Shown one piece after another: positions 18,115 to 26,446 of a DNA stretch of 48,047 nucleotides. Both the position numbers and the translations under genes were made by a program. The notes beneath the pieces are model-generated. The model searched no databases. It was not told the origin of the DNA and was given only the letters and a program-made list of their open reading frames with translations. The number at the start of each line of letters is the position of its first letter. Position 1 is the stretch's first letter. Source of the DNA: Acidobacteriota bacterium (GTDB taxonomy: Bacteria; Acidobacteriota; Terriglobia; UBA7540); contig JAKASG010000016.1 of the NCBI GenBank assembly GCA_021828285.1, forward strand, positions 1 to 48,047, written 5' to 3'.

Positions 18115-18911
18115 ACTGCCCGCGGCGCCTGATTCCCGCCCGAGTCGAGCCGCGAAACAATCTGCCGGCGCACGCGCGCAGACAACGCCGTCACGTCTTC
18201 CGCCGTCAAGCCGCGCGTCGGGATCGGCGGGTGAATGACGATTTCCGCCTCGCCCGGCCGCACGTGCAGCGAATCCGGCTCGAGAATCTCCCGTGTCCCT
18301 TTGATCGTAATCGGCACAATCGGGACGCCGGAGCGAACGGCCAGATAAAAACTTCCCGCCTTGAACGGCAGCATTTCCGCCGTCCGGCTGCGACGCCCTT
18401 CGGGAAACATCACCACCGAGTTGCCCTCGCGAATTCTTTGCGCCGCGCGTTCGAATCCCTTGAGCGCGTGGTGCGGATTGCCTCGCTCGACGGGAATATG
18501 TCCCGACCGCCGCAGATGCCAGCCGAGAAACGGAATGTGAAAGAGCGATTGCTTCGCGAGATACCGGAATTGCACCGGAAGCGCGAGGAAGAGCACGGGA
18601 ATATCCATCGCGCTCGGATGGTTGGCGCAGAAAATGACCGTTTCCTTCCGGTCGATGTGTTCCGCACCCTCGACGCGCAGGCGAATGCCGCTCGTCTTCA
18701 AAATCAGCCGCGACCATACGCGCGCGCAGCCGTGCTGCCAGCGGCCGTGAGCATCGAAAATCGAGCCGCAGACCGAAGCCGTCCCGCACATGGCGGTATA
18801 GAAATAAATCGGCAGGTCTTTGAACACGAACGCGAGCAGATAGCCGAGCGCATTCCGCACGCGTCCGCGGGACGCTGCTCTGTTTTGAGTGCCGGCCAGG
18901 GTGGAATTCAT
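18111..18911 (-). CDS. plsC: 1-acyl-sn-glycerol-3-phosphate acyltransferase (PlsC-like)
   Basis: A 266-residue membrane-associated acyltransferase of phospholipid synthesis. The catalytic H98-x4-D103 motif lies in CANHPSAMDIPVLF; the acceptor-binding motif is FPEGRRSR at 169-176 (normally FPEGTRS), and VPIVPITIKG is block IV. There are one or two N-terminal hydrophobic segments (about 22-50). ATG 18911 starts two bases after the folC stop and is preferred over an upstream frame that would overlap folC by 83 bases. It overlaps fabG by four bases. Confidence 0.92.
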   Translation of the reverse strand: MNSTLAGTQNRAASRGRVRNALGYLLAFVFKDLPIYFYTAMCGTASVCGSIFDAHGRWQHGCARVWSRLILKTSGIRLRVEGAEHIDRKETVIFCANHPSAMDIPVLFLALPVQFRYLAKQSLFHIPFLGWHLRRSGHIPVERGNPHHALKGFERAAQRIREGNSVVMFPEGRRSRTAEMLPFKAGSFYLAVRSGVPIVPITIKGTREILEPDSLHVRPGEAEIVIHPPIPTRGLTAEDVTALSARVRRQIVSRLDSGGNQAPRAV

Positions 18912-18912
18912 C

Positions 18913-20268
18913 TCAACTGAGGCTTGCGGCCGCTTCACGGATCGGGCTTGGCCGCGCAGCGTGCGCTCGAGCGCTCGAATCTTTCTTGAGCGCACCCACG
19001 AGAAAAAGCGATCCCGCCGCCAGAATCACGTCTTCCGGTTTGCTTGCGCTGAGCGCCCTCTCGAGCGCTCGCTCCGGATCCGGCTCGATGGTCACTTGCG
19101 CAAGCGGGGTTTGCGCCGTCGCGAGGATTTCCTCCGCGTTCGCCGCCCGCGCCACGGCCGGCTCCGTCAGATAAATTTCTTCGGCGAGCGGGAAGAGCAG
19201 CGCGGTGATGCCGGCGACGTCTTTGTCGCGCATCGTCGCGTAGATCAGCCGCACTCTCCGCCCGCGCCATTCCTTGCGCGCATAGCGCGCCACTTCACGC
19301 GCCGCGGCAATGTTGTGCGCTCCATCGAGCACCACCAGCGGCTCCTTCCGAATTGTTTCAAGCCGTCCCGGCCAGCGGGCGCCTGCGATCCCTTTCGCGA
19401 CGGCTTCATTCGAGATTCGCCAGCCTTCCTTCCGCAGCCGCCACACCGCCGCCGCCGCGGCCAGCGCGTTCCGGATTTGGAATTCGCCCGCGAGCGGCAG
19501 CGCGATTTCGCCCGCGCTTTCTCCGCCGAGCGTCAGGTGAAAGCGATAATATCCTTTCTCATCGCGGACTTCGCTCGCCTGCGCCACGCTCGCCGCCTCC
19601 GTCAGCCCCGCTCCCATTTCAGCCGCGCGCTCGCGCAGCACTCGGAGTGCGTCCGGATCCTCCGCGGTCGTCACCGCCGGCCGTCCCGCCTTGATGATGC
19701 CCGCCTTTTCTCGCGCAATCGCCGCCACCGTCGGGCCCAGAAATTCCTGATGGTCGAGCGAAACGTTCGTGATGACGGCGACCGCGGGATTCGTCACGTT
19801 CGTCGCGTCCAGCCGCCCGCCCATGCCGACTTCGAGCACGGCGATATCCACGCTCTCGCGCGCGAATTCGAGGAATGCCGCCGCCGTCAGATATTCAAAA
19901 AAGCTCGGCGGCGGTTCGAGGCGTCCATTTTCAAGCAGCGTCTCCGCGCGCTTGCGAACTTCGCTCATCGCGCCCGCAAAATCCTCATCTTCGATTTCGC
20001 GCCCGGCGGTGCGGATTCGCTCGTTGACGCGCACGAGATGCGGCGACGTATAAAGCCCCGTTCGGTAGCCCGCCGCTTCAAAAATGCTCGCGAGCATCGC
20101 GGAGACCGATCCCTTGCCGTTCGTTCCCGCGACAATGGCCGCCGGATATCTCAGCTCCGGATGGCCGAGCGATTCGAGAATCGTCTGGATGGCCGTGAGA
20201 TCGAACTTTCGGCCGCGCACTTCGTGGCCTAAGTATTCGAGAAATTGCAGGGACTCTTCGTAGGTCAT
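18913..20268 (-). CDS. folC: dihydrofolate synthase/folylpolyglutamate synthase
   Basis: A Mur-ligase-type enzyme adding glutamate to dihydropteroate or folates. Seen: AGTNGKGSVSAML (P-loop), TSPHLVRVNERIR, AVLEVGMGGRLDATNV, ITNVSLDHQEFLG, ARWPGRLE and LDGAHN. ATG 20268 (MTYEESLQFLEYLG) is chosen over upstream in-frame starts because it matches the usual N-terminus and has GAGAAGCG before it; the protein is then 451 residues. It heads folC-plsC-fabG. In many bacteria folC directly follows accD; here accD is 1.76 kb upstream on the same strand, separated by padR and a dead restriction gene. Confidence 0.94.
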   Translation of the reverse strand: MTYEESLQFLEYLGHEVRGRKFDLTAIQTILESLGHPELRYPAAIVAGTNGKGSVSAMLASIFEAAGYRTGLYTSPHLVRVNERIRTAGREIEDEDFAGAMSEVRKRAETLLENGRLEPPPSFFEYLTAAAFLEFARESVDIAVLEVGMGGRLDATNVTNPAVAVITNVSLDHQEFLGPTVAAIAREKAGIIKAGRPAVTTAEDPDALRVLRERAAEMGAGLTEAASVAQASEVRDEKGYYRFHLTLGGESAGEIALPLAGEFQIRNALAAAAAVWRLRKEGWRISNEAVAKGIAGARWPGRLETIRKEPLVVLDGAHNIAAAREVARYARKEWRGRRVRLIYATMRDKDVAGITALLFPLAEEIYLTEPAVARAANAEEILATAQTPLAQVTIEPDPERALERALSASKPEDVILAAGSLFLVGALKKDSSARAHAARPSPIREAAASLS

Positions 20269-20418
20269 AAATCGCTTCTCGACGGCCGCGCCGCGGACAC
20301 ACTTGCTCTCGAGCAAGCGGCCGCCGCGCTTCGCTTCAGGCGATATCGCCCAATCCTAAATATACGTGAAATCTGAAGAATTTGCCCCGCCCAAACTTTG
20401 CGGGCGCCACGCCGGTTC

Positions 20419-20445
20419 GCAGGGGCGGGTTCACCCCGCCTCTAC
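20419..20445 (+). repeat. REP-like palindrome, copy 1
   Basis: GCAGGGGCGGGTTCACCCCGCC can fold into a GC-rich hairpin (GGCGGG / CCCGCC). A related copy, GTAGGGGCGGCTTCACGCCGCC, lies on the other strand at 21211-21232. The two copies bracket the PadR gene. The pattern is like the repetitive extragenic palindromes common in Acidobacteriota. Confidence 0.6.
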
Positions 20446-20466
20446 TTCGGAAGCAATTGCGCGGCT

Positions 20467-21078
20467 TCACGCCTGCGGCTTGAGAGATTCGATTTCGCGC
20501 CGCGAGCGGTCGAGGATATCGCGAACCTTGGTTGCGAATTCCGCATCGCCGCCGCTGCGCTTGACGGCCGAGAGCGCCGCTTTCATCACCAGCGCCGCCG
20601 TCGTCGCCACCATGACGCCTTCCGGTCCCGCGCTCGGCGCCCACACGCCCCATTTCTCCGCGCGGTTCCAGATCTCATCCACGCGGTCCTTTTCCCGCGC
20701 CAATTCCGCGCGGCCCGCTTCCGTCAGCGTGTAGACACGCTTGCCGTCACGGGTCTCCGAAGTTACCAGGCCTTCATCCTCGAGCTGCTGCAGGTTTGGA
20801 TAGACCGCGCCCGCGCTCGCCCGGTAGATTCCGTTCGACCGCTCTTCCAGCTCTTTGATGAGCTGATAGCCGTGTTTCGGGCCGCTCTCGAGCAACGAGA
20901 GCAGAGCCAGCCTCACCTCGCCCGTGTCGAAGAATCTCGACCACCGGCCCCATGGGCCGTAGCCCGCCCAGCTTCCACCACCCCACCATCCGCGACCTCT
21001 TCGCATAAATCCCTCCTCGGAATGCATTCCGCGCCAAAAGCCGAACCTCACTCCTGATCTGCATCGTCCGTGTTCCAT
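20467..21078 (-). CDS. PadR-family transcriptional regulator
   Basis: A 203-residue protein with an unusual Gly/Trp/Arg-rich N-terminus (about 1-45), then a PadR winged helix: ALLSLLESGPKHGYQLIKEL, YPNLQQLEDEGLV and RVYTLTEAGRAEL. The C-terminal part is helical and probably a dimerisation segment. AAGGAG six bases before ATG 21078 fixes the start over the upstream ATG 21111. PadR proteins are repressors released by small hydrophobic ligands, often controlling efflux. Two dyads at 21091-21133 in its own promoter suggest autoregulation. No efflux gene is adjacent, so other targets are unknown. Confidence 0.93.
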   Translation of the reverse strand: MEHGRCRSGVRFGFWRGMHSEEGFMRRGRGWWGGGSWAGYGPWGRWSRFFDTGEVRLALLSLLESGPKHGYQLIKELEERSNGIYRASAGAVYPNLQQLEDEGLVTSETRDGKRVYTLTEAGRAELAREKDRVDEIWNRAEKWGVWAPSAGPEGVMVATTAALVMKAALSAVKRSGGDAEFATKVRDILDRSRREIESLKPQA

Positions 21079-21090
21079 TGCAATCTCCTT

Positions 21091-21111
21091 ATGATAGTTC
21101 TCAACTATCAT
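21091..21111 (-). promoter_or_regulatory. inverted repeat in the padR leader (possible operator)
   Basis: Nine-base arms ATGATAGTT / AACTATCAT with a three-base centre, perfectly symmetric, lie between the promoter and the ribosome site. The sequence could be a second PadR site or an RNA hairpin near the start codon. Confidence 0.6.
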
Positions 21112-21115
21112 TTAC

Positions 21116-21144
21116 AATATATCGTACGATATAGCATATGTCAA
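21116..21144 (-). promoter_or_regulatory. padR promoter with palindromic operator
   Basis: Minus strand: TTGACA (21144-21139), spacer of exactly 17, TATATT (21121-21116). The 16-base perfect palindrome TATATCGTACGATATA (21118-21133) covers the spacer and -10, an ideal place for a dimeric repressor. This is the strongest sigma70-type promoter in the window. Confidence 0.75.
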
Positions 21145-21210
21145 GCATGTTTTTATGGTTTGCCGCGCTATGCAGGTTGGGAACCGCGGATTTATCCCGC
21201 CACGGAGAGT

Positions 21211-21232
21211 GGCGGCGTGAAGCCGCCCCTAC
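21211..21232 (-). repeat. REP-like palindrome, copy 2
   Basis: Minus-strand GTAGGGGCGGCTTCACGCCGCC matches copy 1 at 20419-20445 apart from compensating changes within the stem. It supplies the stop codon (TAG) of the downstream-reading DpnI-like remnant. Confidence 0.6.
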
Positions 21233-21932
21233 GTGTGATACCGCGGGCGACCGAGGAATTCAACGATTCCCAATTCGCGGAAGACCTGGAATTGCTGGCG
21301 GATTCTCGGCTCGACGTTTTTGTTTTGCGGGTGCAGGCGGACCAGCGTTTCCGCGTGGGCATAAACTTCGGCGAGCGAAAATTCGCGTTTGCCCATCCCG
21401 CGCACGACGTTCAGCACGTCCAGAGTCCATCCGCGCGCCTCGAGGTCAGCTTTTTCGAGCGGGCGGAGTCTTGCATATTCTTTCCGCACGGCATCGGGGC
21501 TCGCAGGTACGCCATCGCAGACTACGGGAATTCGCGCATCAGGCGGAATGTTTGCCAGGGCGATGTTGCCAAGCGTGTGCCCGCGCCGCTCCGCGAGGGG
21601 CTCAACGGATTCCTCTTAATGATGCACGAAAGTGAAAAAACAAACTGTGGGATGAGGATTAAACTTCGGACGGCCCACTTCGTGGGGTCGTAATGCACGG
21701 CCAATATATTAGGCGTGCGGTTTTGCAAAACCGCCTCGTGCATCGCTCTGTACCCTGCGTCCATAATTTGCGAGATGAAGGGCCGCCTCTGGCTCTTGAG
21801 CTGATGCCGCCACAAAGCACTCAGTCGCTCAAGCGGTTGCGGATCGGATCGTTGATCGAAGGAGGGGAGATGGCAAGGGGCGTTGCTCGTTGCGCCCGTG
21901 CGGCGTGGAACTGAAAGGGTGCAACCTGACAT
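21229..21932 (-). pseudogene. frameshifted DpnI-like (Dam-replacing family) restriction endonuclease
   Basis: Two reading frames together resemble one DpnI/Dam-replacing-family protein. Upstream frame: HQLKSQRRPFISQIMDAGYR, then RTPNILAVHYDPTKW and IIKRNPLSP, corresponding to the catalytic ELKS-type core. At about 21595-21600 the homology moves to another frame (LAERRGHTLGNIALANIPPD), continuing into the C-terminal winged helix GWTLDVLNVVRGMGKREFSL, IRQQFQVFRELGIVEFLGR. A one-base loss near the CCCC run explains this. The N-terminal zinc-finger part (upstream of about 21830) is too eroded to read. The stop lies in the REP palindrome. No methylase partner is seen. A restriction function is known for the family; this copy is inactive as written. 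Confidence 0.72.
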
Positions 21933-22026
21933 TCTGATGCCGCGAATCAGGGGAAGAATCCTCTTCTCGGGTGCCGTTGGGGCAAAAGCAGATGCTTCGC
22001 TTATTTCAGTGTTGCGGGGCCCGCCT

Positions 22027-22887
22027 CTACGCGGCGGTCTCATCCCAGGCGCCGAGCAGGCGAAACGAGCGGGCGAGGTAGGCTTTCATTTCCTTTCGCG
22101 GAACGATGGCGTCGAGCATTCCATGCTGAAGCAGGAATTCGGCGCGCTGGAAGCCGTCGGGCAGTTTTTGCTTGATGGTTTGCTCAATGACGCGCGGTCC
22201 GGCGAATCCGATGAGCGCGCCGGGCTCGGCGATGTTGAGATCGCCGAGCATTGCGAAGCTGGCGGTGGTGCCGCCGGTAGTGGGGTCGGTGAGAACGGAG
22301 ATGAAGGGCTTCGGCACTGCATCGAGCTGCGCGAGGGCTGCGCTGATGGTCGCGAGCTGCATCAGGCTGATCGCGCCTTCCATCATTCGCGCGCCGCCCG
22401 AGCAGGCGACGATGACGAGCGGGAGGCGCTTCGCAATCGCGCGGTCAATCGCCCTCGTGATCTTTTCGCCGACCACCGCGCCCATGCTGCCGCCGATGAA
22501 CCGGAAGTCCATCGCGCAGGCGATCAGCGGCTTTCCATCGAGCAGTCCTTCGCCCGAGAGAATGGCATCCTTCATACCCGTCAGCTTCTGCGCTTCTTCC
22601 AGCCGCCGGCGATAAGACTTGCGGTCCGTGAATTCGAGCGGGTCGGGGGATGCGAGGCCGGCGTCGTGCTCGGTGTACTTCCCTTCGTCGAACAGCATCG
22701 CAAGCCGCGCCTGCGACGTCATCTTGAAGTGATAGCCGCACTTCGGACAGCATTGCAGATTCTGCTCCAGATCCTTCTTCCAAAGAATCTGCCGGCAGCC
22801 GTCGCACTTCACCCAAAGCCCTTCGGTCTGGACCTTTTTGTCCGCCGGTGTTTCAAGCGGCTTCTTTTCCTTTTTGAACCATGCCAT
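22027..22887 (-). CDS. accD: acetyl-CoA carboxylase carboxyltransferase subunit beta
   Basis: Transfers the carboxyl group from carboxybiotin to acetyl-CoA, with AccA, to begin fatty acid synthesis. The zinc ribbon C28-x2-C31...C47-x2-C50 is visible, followed by the crotonase-like domain with GGSMGAVVGEKITRAIDRAI, ACSGGARMMEGAISLMQ and DPTTGGTTASFAMLGDL. The 286 residues are normal. It follows cobO by 27 bases and appears to be the last intact gene of the rplU operon before the dead restriction gene. accA is not in the window. Confidence 0.96.
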   Translation of the reverse strand: MAWFKKEKKPLETPADKKVQTEGLWVKCDGCRQILWKKDLEQNLQCCPKCGYHFKMTSQARLAMLFDEGKYTEHDAGLASPDPLEFTDRKSYRRRLEEAQKLTGMKDAILSGEGLLDGKPLIACAMDFRFIGGSMGAVVGEKITRAIDRAIAKRLPLVIVACSGGARMMEGAISLMQLATISAALAQLDAVPKPFISVLTDPTTGGTTASFAMLGDLNIAEPGALIGFAGPRVIEQTIKQKLPDGFQRAEFLLQHGMLDAIVPRKEMKAYLARSFRLLGAWDETAA

Positions 22888-22914
22888 ACGCTTTTTCGCT
22901 CGCGCGAAGGACGG

Positions 22915-23454
22915 TCAATAATCAATTCCGCGCTGCGCGAGAATGCCTTTTTGATACGGGTGCTTCACCTCGCGCATTTCCGTCACCAGGTCCGCGCACT
23001 CGACAATCGAAGGATGCGCGTTTCGGCCGGTCAGAATCACGTGCACGTTTTCCGGCTTTTGCTTCAGCGCCTCGGCCACGGGCGCCGGATCAAGCATTTT
23101 GTAGCTGATAGCGTAATTGATCTCGTCCAAAATCACGAGCTCATATTCTCCGCTCAGAATTTTGCCGCGCGCGAACTCCCAGGCCTGCTGGACGAGCCGC
23201 ACGTCTTCCGGGTCCGGCTGCTCCGCGCCGATCTTGACGAAGCCTCGGCCCATCGGAAGCAACTGGATTCGGTCCTCCCCGAGCATTTTAGCCGTATCGA
23301 GCTCTCCGTAATGCCACGAGCCCTTGATGAATTGTACCATCAAGACGCGCAAGCCCTGGCCAATCGCGCGAAAAGCCGTGCCGAGCGCCGCCGTGGTTTT
23401 TCCCTTGCCGGGCCCGGTATTGACGATGATGAGTCCCTTGTTGGTTTCTGCCAA
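22915..23454 (-). CDS. cobO: cob(I)yrinic acid a,c-diamide adenosyltransferase
   Basis: Adenosylates corrinoids (CobO/BtuR type). P-loop NTGPGKGKTTAALG at the N-terminus, MVQFIKGSWHYGEL, DEINYAISYKML, VILTGRNAHPSIVECADLVTEM and the C-terminal KGILAQRGIDY are all family hallmarks; 179 residues. The start is a TTG at 23454 with GGAGG four bases upstream; there is no nearby in-frame ATG. It lies in the ribosomal/NAD operon between rlmH and accD. No cobalamin riboswitch is seen before it. Confidence 0.94.
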   Translation of the reverse strand: MAETNKGLIIVNTGPGKGKTTAALGTAFRAIGQGLRVLMVQFIKGSWHYGELDTAKMLGEDRIQLLPMGRGFVKIGAEQPDPEDVRLVQQAWEFARGKILSGEYELVILDEINYAISYKMLDPAPVAEALKQKPENVHVILTGRNAHPSIVECADLVTEMREVKHPYQKGILAQRGIDY

Positions 23455-23478
23455 ATGCCCTCCGGCCTTCGCGCCCGC

Positions 23479-23976
23479 TCAACGGGCGTAAGGGTAGCCG
23501 CGAAGCATGGTGAGGCTCCGGTAAATCTGCTCGAGGAGCAGCGCGCGCGCCCACTCATGCGTCAGCGTCATTCGGGAAAGCGCCAGCAGGACGTCCGCCT
23601 GCTTCCGCAGCGGTGCGCTGAATCCATCCGGCCCTCCGATGAGGAAAGCGATTTCGCGCCGCCCCATCGTCATCTGGCCGCCGAGCCATTGCGCAAATTC
23701 TTCGGAAGTCCACTCGCGCCCGCGCGGGTCGAGAAATACCCGGACGCTGCCGTCAAGACGTTCGAGCAAAGCCTGTTCGCCGCGCGTGAGTCCATTCCCG
23801 GACTTTCCGTGCTTCGCAGAACGGTGCGCATCGCCGCGCTGCTTGCCGGGTTTCTGCGGCGCCAGCTCTGCAACCTCAAAACTCGTCATTCGCCGGATGC
23901 GCGCCGCAAAATCCTGCTCGAGCGCCCGCAAATGCGCGTCCTTCGTTTTCCCTTCCCACAGCACTTGGATTCGCAT
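23479..23976 (-). CDS. rlmH: 23S rRNA (pseudouridine1915-N3)-methyltransferase RlmH
   Basis: A SPOUT methyltransferase. ATG 23976 gives MRIQVLWEGKTKDAHLRALE; later come FLIGGPDGFSAPLRKQADV (SAM-binding knot), LALSRMTLTHEWARALLLEQIYR and a C-terminal Tyr-rich segment GYPYAR. It has 165 residues, about ten more than E. coli RlmH, because of a basic insert (GKQRGDAHRSAKHGKSGN) in the middle. The open frame reaches upstream to 24105 but would overlap rsfS. It lies 34 bases after rsfS, the common rsfS-rlmH pairing. Confidence 0.95.
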   Translation of the reverse strand: MRIQVLWEGKTKDAHLRALEQDFAARIRRMTSFEVAELAPQKPGKQRGDAHRSAKHGKSGNGLTRGEQALLERLDGSVRVFLDPRGREWTSEEFAQWLGGQMTMGRREIAFLIGGPDGFSAPLRKQADVLLALSRMTLTHEWARALLLEQIYRSLTMLRGYPYAR

Positions 23977-24010
23977 GGGCGAACCCTCCGGAAACTTTGC
24001 CGGCGTTCGT

Positions 24011-24352
24011 CTATTCTTCAGGCGCCGGAAAGTACGCGGCGGTTTTCCAGAGCCGCTCGAGGCCATAAAATTCCCTCGCACGGCGGGAGAAAATGTGGAC
24101 CACAAATTCTCCGTAGTCCATCAATATCCACTCTCCCTGCGCGTAGCCTTCGACGTGGCCCGGAATCGCGCGCGATTTCTGAAGCTGCTCCCGGATTGCG
24201 TCGGAAATGGCTTGAGAGTGGCGGGAGGAAGTTCCGCTGCAGAGGAGAAAAAAATCGGTAAAGGAACAGACGCCTCGCAGCCCAAGAACCTTGAGATCGA
24301 GCGCCTTGTGCGCTTGTGCTGTCAGGACCGCTTCACGAAGTTGCGGGGTCAT
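24011..24352 (-). CDS. rsfS: ribosomal silencing factor RsfS
   Basis: A 113-residue member of the Iojap/RsfS family, which binds L14 and blocks subunit joining during starvation. Seen: ALDLKVLGLRGVCSFTDFFLLCSGTS, then VEGYAQGEWILMDYGEFVVHIF. The ATG overlaps the nadD stop by four bases, indicating translational coupling. The nadD-rsfS-rlmH order is a well-conserved cluster. Confidence 0.96.
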   Translation of the reverse strand: MTPQLREAVLTAQAHKALDLKVLGLRGVCSFTDFFLLCSGTSSRHSQAISDAIREQLQKSRAIPGHVEGYAQGEWILMDYGEFVVHIFSRRAREFYGLERLWKTAAYFPAPEE

Positions 24353-25029
24353 TCAGCCGCGCGCCCGGCCTGATGCCGGCGGTAGAGCCCCTCCTTCAAA
24401 ATATATTCTTCCACAAGTGGCGGCACGTATCCAGAGAGTTTGCGCCCGCGGCGGATAGCCTCGCGGATATTCGTCGAGGCAAACGGCACGCGGACTCCCG
24501 GCAAAATCCACACCGTCGTGCGGCGCAAGGGGATTCCGCGCTCGATTCGCCCGCGCGCGGCGGCGCGAATCATGTGTCCCGGAATCACGGTGCGAATTTG
24601 GTCGCTCGAAAAACCGGACCGCGAAACCACGACGAAATTCGCGAGATCCAGCAAGCTGCGCGAGGCCCGCCAATGGGGGAGATCGAGGAAAGCGTCCGCC
24701 CCGAGCAGGAAAAAGAGGCGATCCCGCGTCCCGAGCGTTTTCCGCACGCGGCGCACGGTGTCAATCGAATAATGCGGCTTGCCGTCGGGCTTCGGCGCTT
24801 CGAGGAGCGAGGGAACAAATTCCGCGCGGCCCGCGCAGGCGAGCGTGACCATCGCAAACCGGTGATGGAACGGCGTCAACTGGTCCGAGTGCTTGTGCGG
24901 CGGCGTTCCAGTGGGAATGAACAGAACGCGATCGAGGCCGAGCGCGCGGACGGCTGCATCCGCAACTTTCCAGTGGCCGGTGTGGATCGGATCGAACGTT
25001 CCGCCAAATAGAGCGATGTTCAAGCGCAA
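24349..25029 (-). CDS. nadD: nicotinate-nucleotide adenylyltransferase
   Basis: Adenylates nicotinate mononucleotide in NAD synthesis. The nucleotidyltransferase motif ALFGGTFDPIHTGH at the N-terminus, FIPTGTPPHK, FLLGADAFLDLPHW and the C-terminal STNIREAIRRGRKLSGYVPP are diagnostic; 226 residues. The start is TTG at 25029, favoured by GAGG five bases upstream; TTG 25023 would give MNIALFGG, closer to the family norm but less well spaced. It is eight bases after obgE. Confidence 0.95.
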   Translation of the reverse strand: MRLNIALFGGTFDPIHTGHWKVADAAVRALGLDRVLFIPTGTPPHKHSDQLTPFHHRFAMVTLACAGRAEFVPSLLEAPKPDGKPHYSIDTVRRVRKTLGTRDRLFFLLGADAFLDLPHWRASRSLLDLANFVVVSRSGFSSDQIRTVIPGHMIRAAARGRIERGIPLRRTTVWILPGVRVPFASTNIREAIRRGRKLSGYVPPLVEEYILKEGLYRRHQAGRAAE

Positions 25030-25036
25030 AGAATCC

Positions 25037-26089
25037 TCAGGGCTTCTTGCTGCGTTCGATCTCTTCAGCCTCAGCGGGCGGCCGGGCGCGAGGGAGTGTC
25101 TCGAGCGCCGCCCAGGCCGCGTGCTTCAGCGCTTCGATCCCTTCACCGGTTGCGCCGGAAATCTCATAAAGCGGCTGTCCCCGCTCCCGGCAAAAATCGC
25201 GGAGACGTTCCAGGCGCGCTCCGTCGCCCCGCGCATCCACACGCGAAGCGACCACGAGCGAGGGTTTGGCCGCGACTTCCGGACTGAATTCCTCAAGTTC
25301 TCCGCGAACGGTGAAGTAATCCTTCGCCGGATCGGTGGGCGAGCCCTCCGCTGCGTCCACGAGGTGCAGCAGCAGGCGGGTTCGTTCGATGTGCTTGAGA
25401 AAACGGTCGCCGAGCCCTTTGCCCTGGTGCGCGCCCTCGACGAGGCCCGGAATGTCCGCCATGACGAACGAATGATTCTCATCCACCGCGACCACGCCGA
25501 GGCAGGGCTCGAGCGTCGTAAAAGGATAATCCGCGATTCGAGGATGTGCGGCGCTCAAGCGGGAAATCAATGTGGACTTGCCGACGTTTGGAAATCCGAC
25601 GAGGCCAACGTCAGCGAGGAGCTTCAATTCGAGCCGCAGCGTGAATTCTTCGCCGGGAGCGCCGGGCTCGGCTTTGCGCGGCGCCTGGCGGACGGAGGTC
25701 GCAAAACGCGCGTTCCCACGGCCTCCGCGGCCGCCGCGCGCGACGAGGAACGTCTGGGCGGGAGCGCTGAAGTCGAAAAGCAACTCTCTGGTTGCGTCTT
25801 CAAAGACGGCCGTGCCCACGGCCACTTCAATCGTCAAATCTTCTCCGCCGCGGCCATGGCGATTCGACCCTTCGCCGTGGCTGCCGCGTTCCGCACGGAA
25901 TTCATGAACGTACCTGAATTTCAGCAAGGTGTTCAAATCGCCCGAACTCGCCAGGTAGATGCTTCCGCCCCGTCCGCCGTCGCCGCCGCTTGGACCTCCG
26001 CGGGGAACATACTTCTCACGGCGGAAAGCAATGCAGCCGTTTCCTCCAGCGCCGGCCGCGACGTGAATTTTTGCTTCATCAATGAACAA
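25037..26089 (-). CDS. obgE: GTPase ObgE/CgtA
   Basis: Essential ribosome-assembly GTPase. The glycine-rich Obg domain (1-158) contains [14 protein letters not shown] and [14 protein letters not shown]. The G domain has GFPNVGKST (G1), the DxxG motif in [18 protein letters not shown], and VVASRVDAR in place of the usual NKxD, giving SRVD. That G4 deviation is worth noting. Start TTG 26089 (TTG TTC ATT GAT) matches the invariant MFIDEA opening. The 350 residues are normal for a protein without the optional C-terminal OCT domain. Follows rpmA by 93 bases. Confidence 0.95.
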   Translation of the reverse strand: MFIDEAKIHVAAGAGGNGCIAFRREKYVPRGGPSGGDGGRGGSIYLASSGDLNTLLKFRYVHEFRAERGSHGEGSNRHGRGGEDLTIEVAVGTAVFEDATRELLFDFSAPAQTFLVARGGRGGRGNARFATSVRQAPRKAEPGAPGEEFTLRLELKLLADVGLVGFPNVGKSTLISRLSAAHPRIADYPFTTLEPCLGVVAVDENHSFVMADIPGLVEGAHQGKGLGDRFLKHIERTRLLLHLVDAAEGSPTDPAKDYFTVRGELEEFSPEVAAKPSLVVASRVDARGDGARLERLRDFCRERGQPLYEISGATGEGIEALKHAAWAALETLPRARPPAEAEEIERSKKP

Positions 26090-26182
26090 AGGCGATCGCT
26101 CCGGAACCGTGGCCCCGGGAGCGCGAATAGCAGCCGAGGCGCGAGTGTGCCTCGCGAGCAGTCAATTTGCCGCCTTGAATTT

Positions 26183-26446
26183 TCAGTTGGCGGAGGGAAC
26201 CAGAATGTGAACAAACCGCCCCCGGCGGCCTTTTTCTTCGAATTGCACCACGCCTTGGACCTTGGCGTAGAGCGTGTCGTCTTTGCCGATGCCGACGTTG
26301 TCGCCGGGCTTAAAGCGCGTTCCACGCTGGCGCACGATGATCGAGCCTCCGCTAACCGTCTGTCCCGCGAAGCGCTTCACTCCAAGCCGCTGCGCATTCG
26401 AATCGCGCCCGTTGCGCGAACTTCCCAAACCTTTTTTATGAGCCAT
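26183..26446 (-). CDS. rpmA: 50S ribosomal protein L27
   Basis: An 87-residue protein starting [20 protein letters not shown], with the conserved [20 protein letters not shown]. The N-terminus begins directly with the mature AHKKG extension that reaches the peptidyl-transferase centre, without a Firmicute-type cleaved leader. Second gene of rplU-rpmA-obgE, 56 bases after rplU. Confidence 0.97.
   Translation of the reverse strand: MAHKKGLGSSRNGRDSNAQRLGVKRFAGQTVSGGSIIVRQRGTRFKPGDNVGIGKDDTLYAKVQGVVQFEEKGRRGRFVHILVPSAN

Noticed and set aside
18889-20232. A 447-codon plus-strand open frame opposite folC
   Set aside because: Arg/His-rich shadow; folC on the other strand explains the constraint.
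21883-24261. A 792-codon open frame on the plus strand opposite accD-cobO-rlmH
   Set aside because: It is the antisense shadow of well-identified minus-strand genes. It has Arg/Ala/Glu-rich composition with no domain, and arises from high GC.
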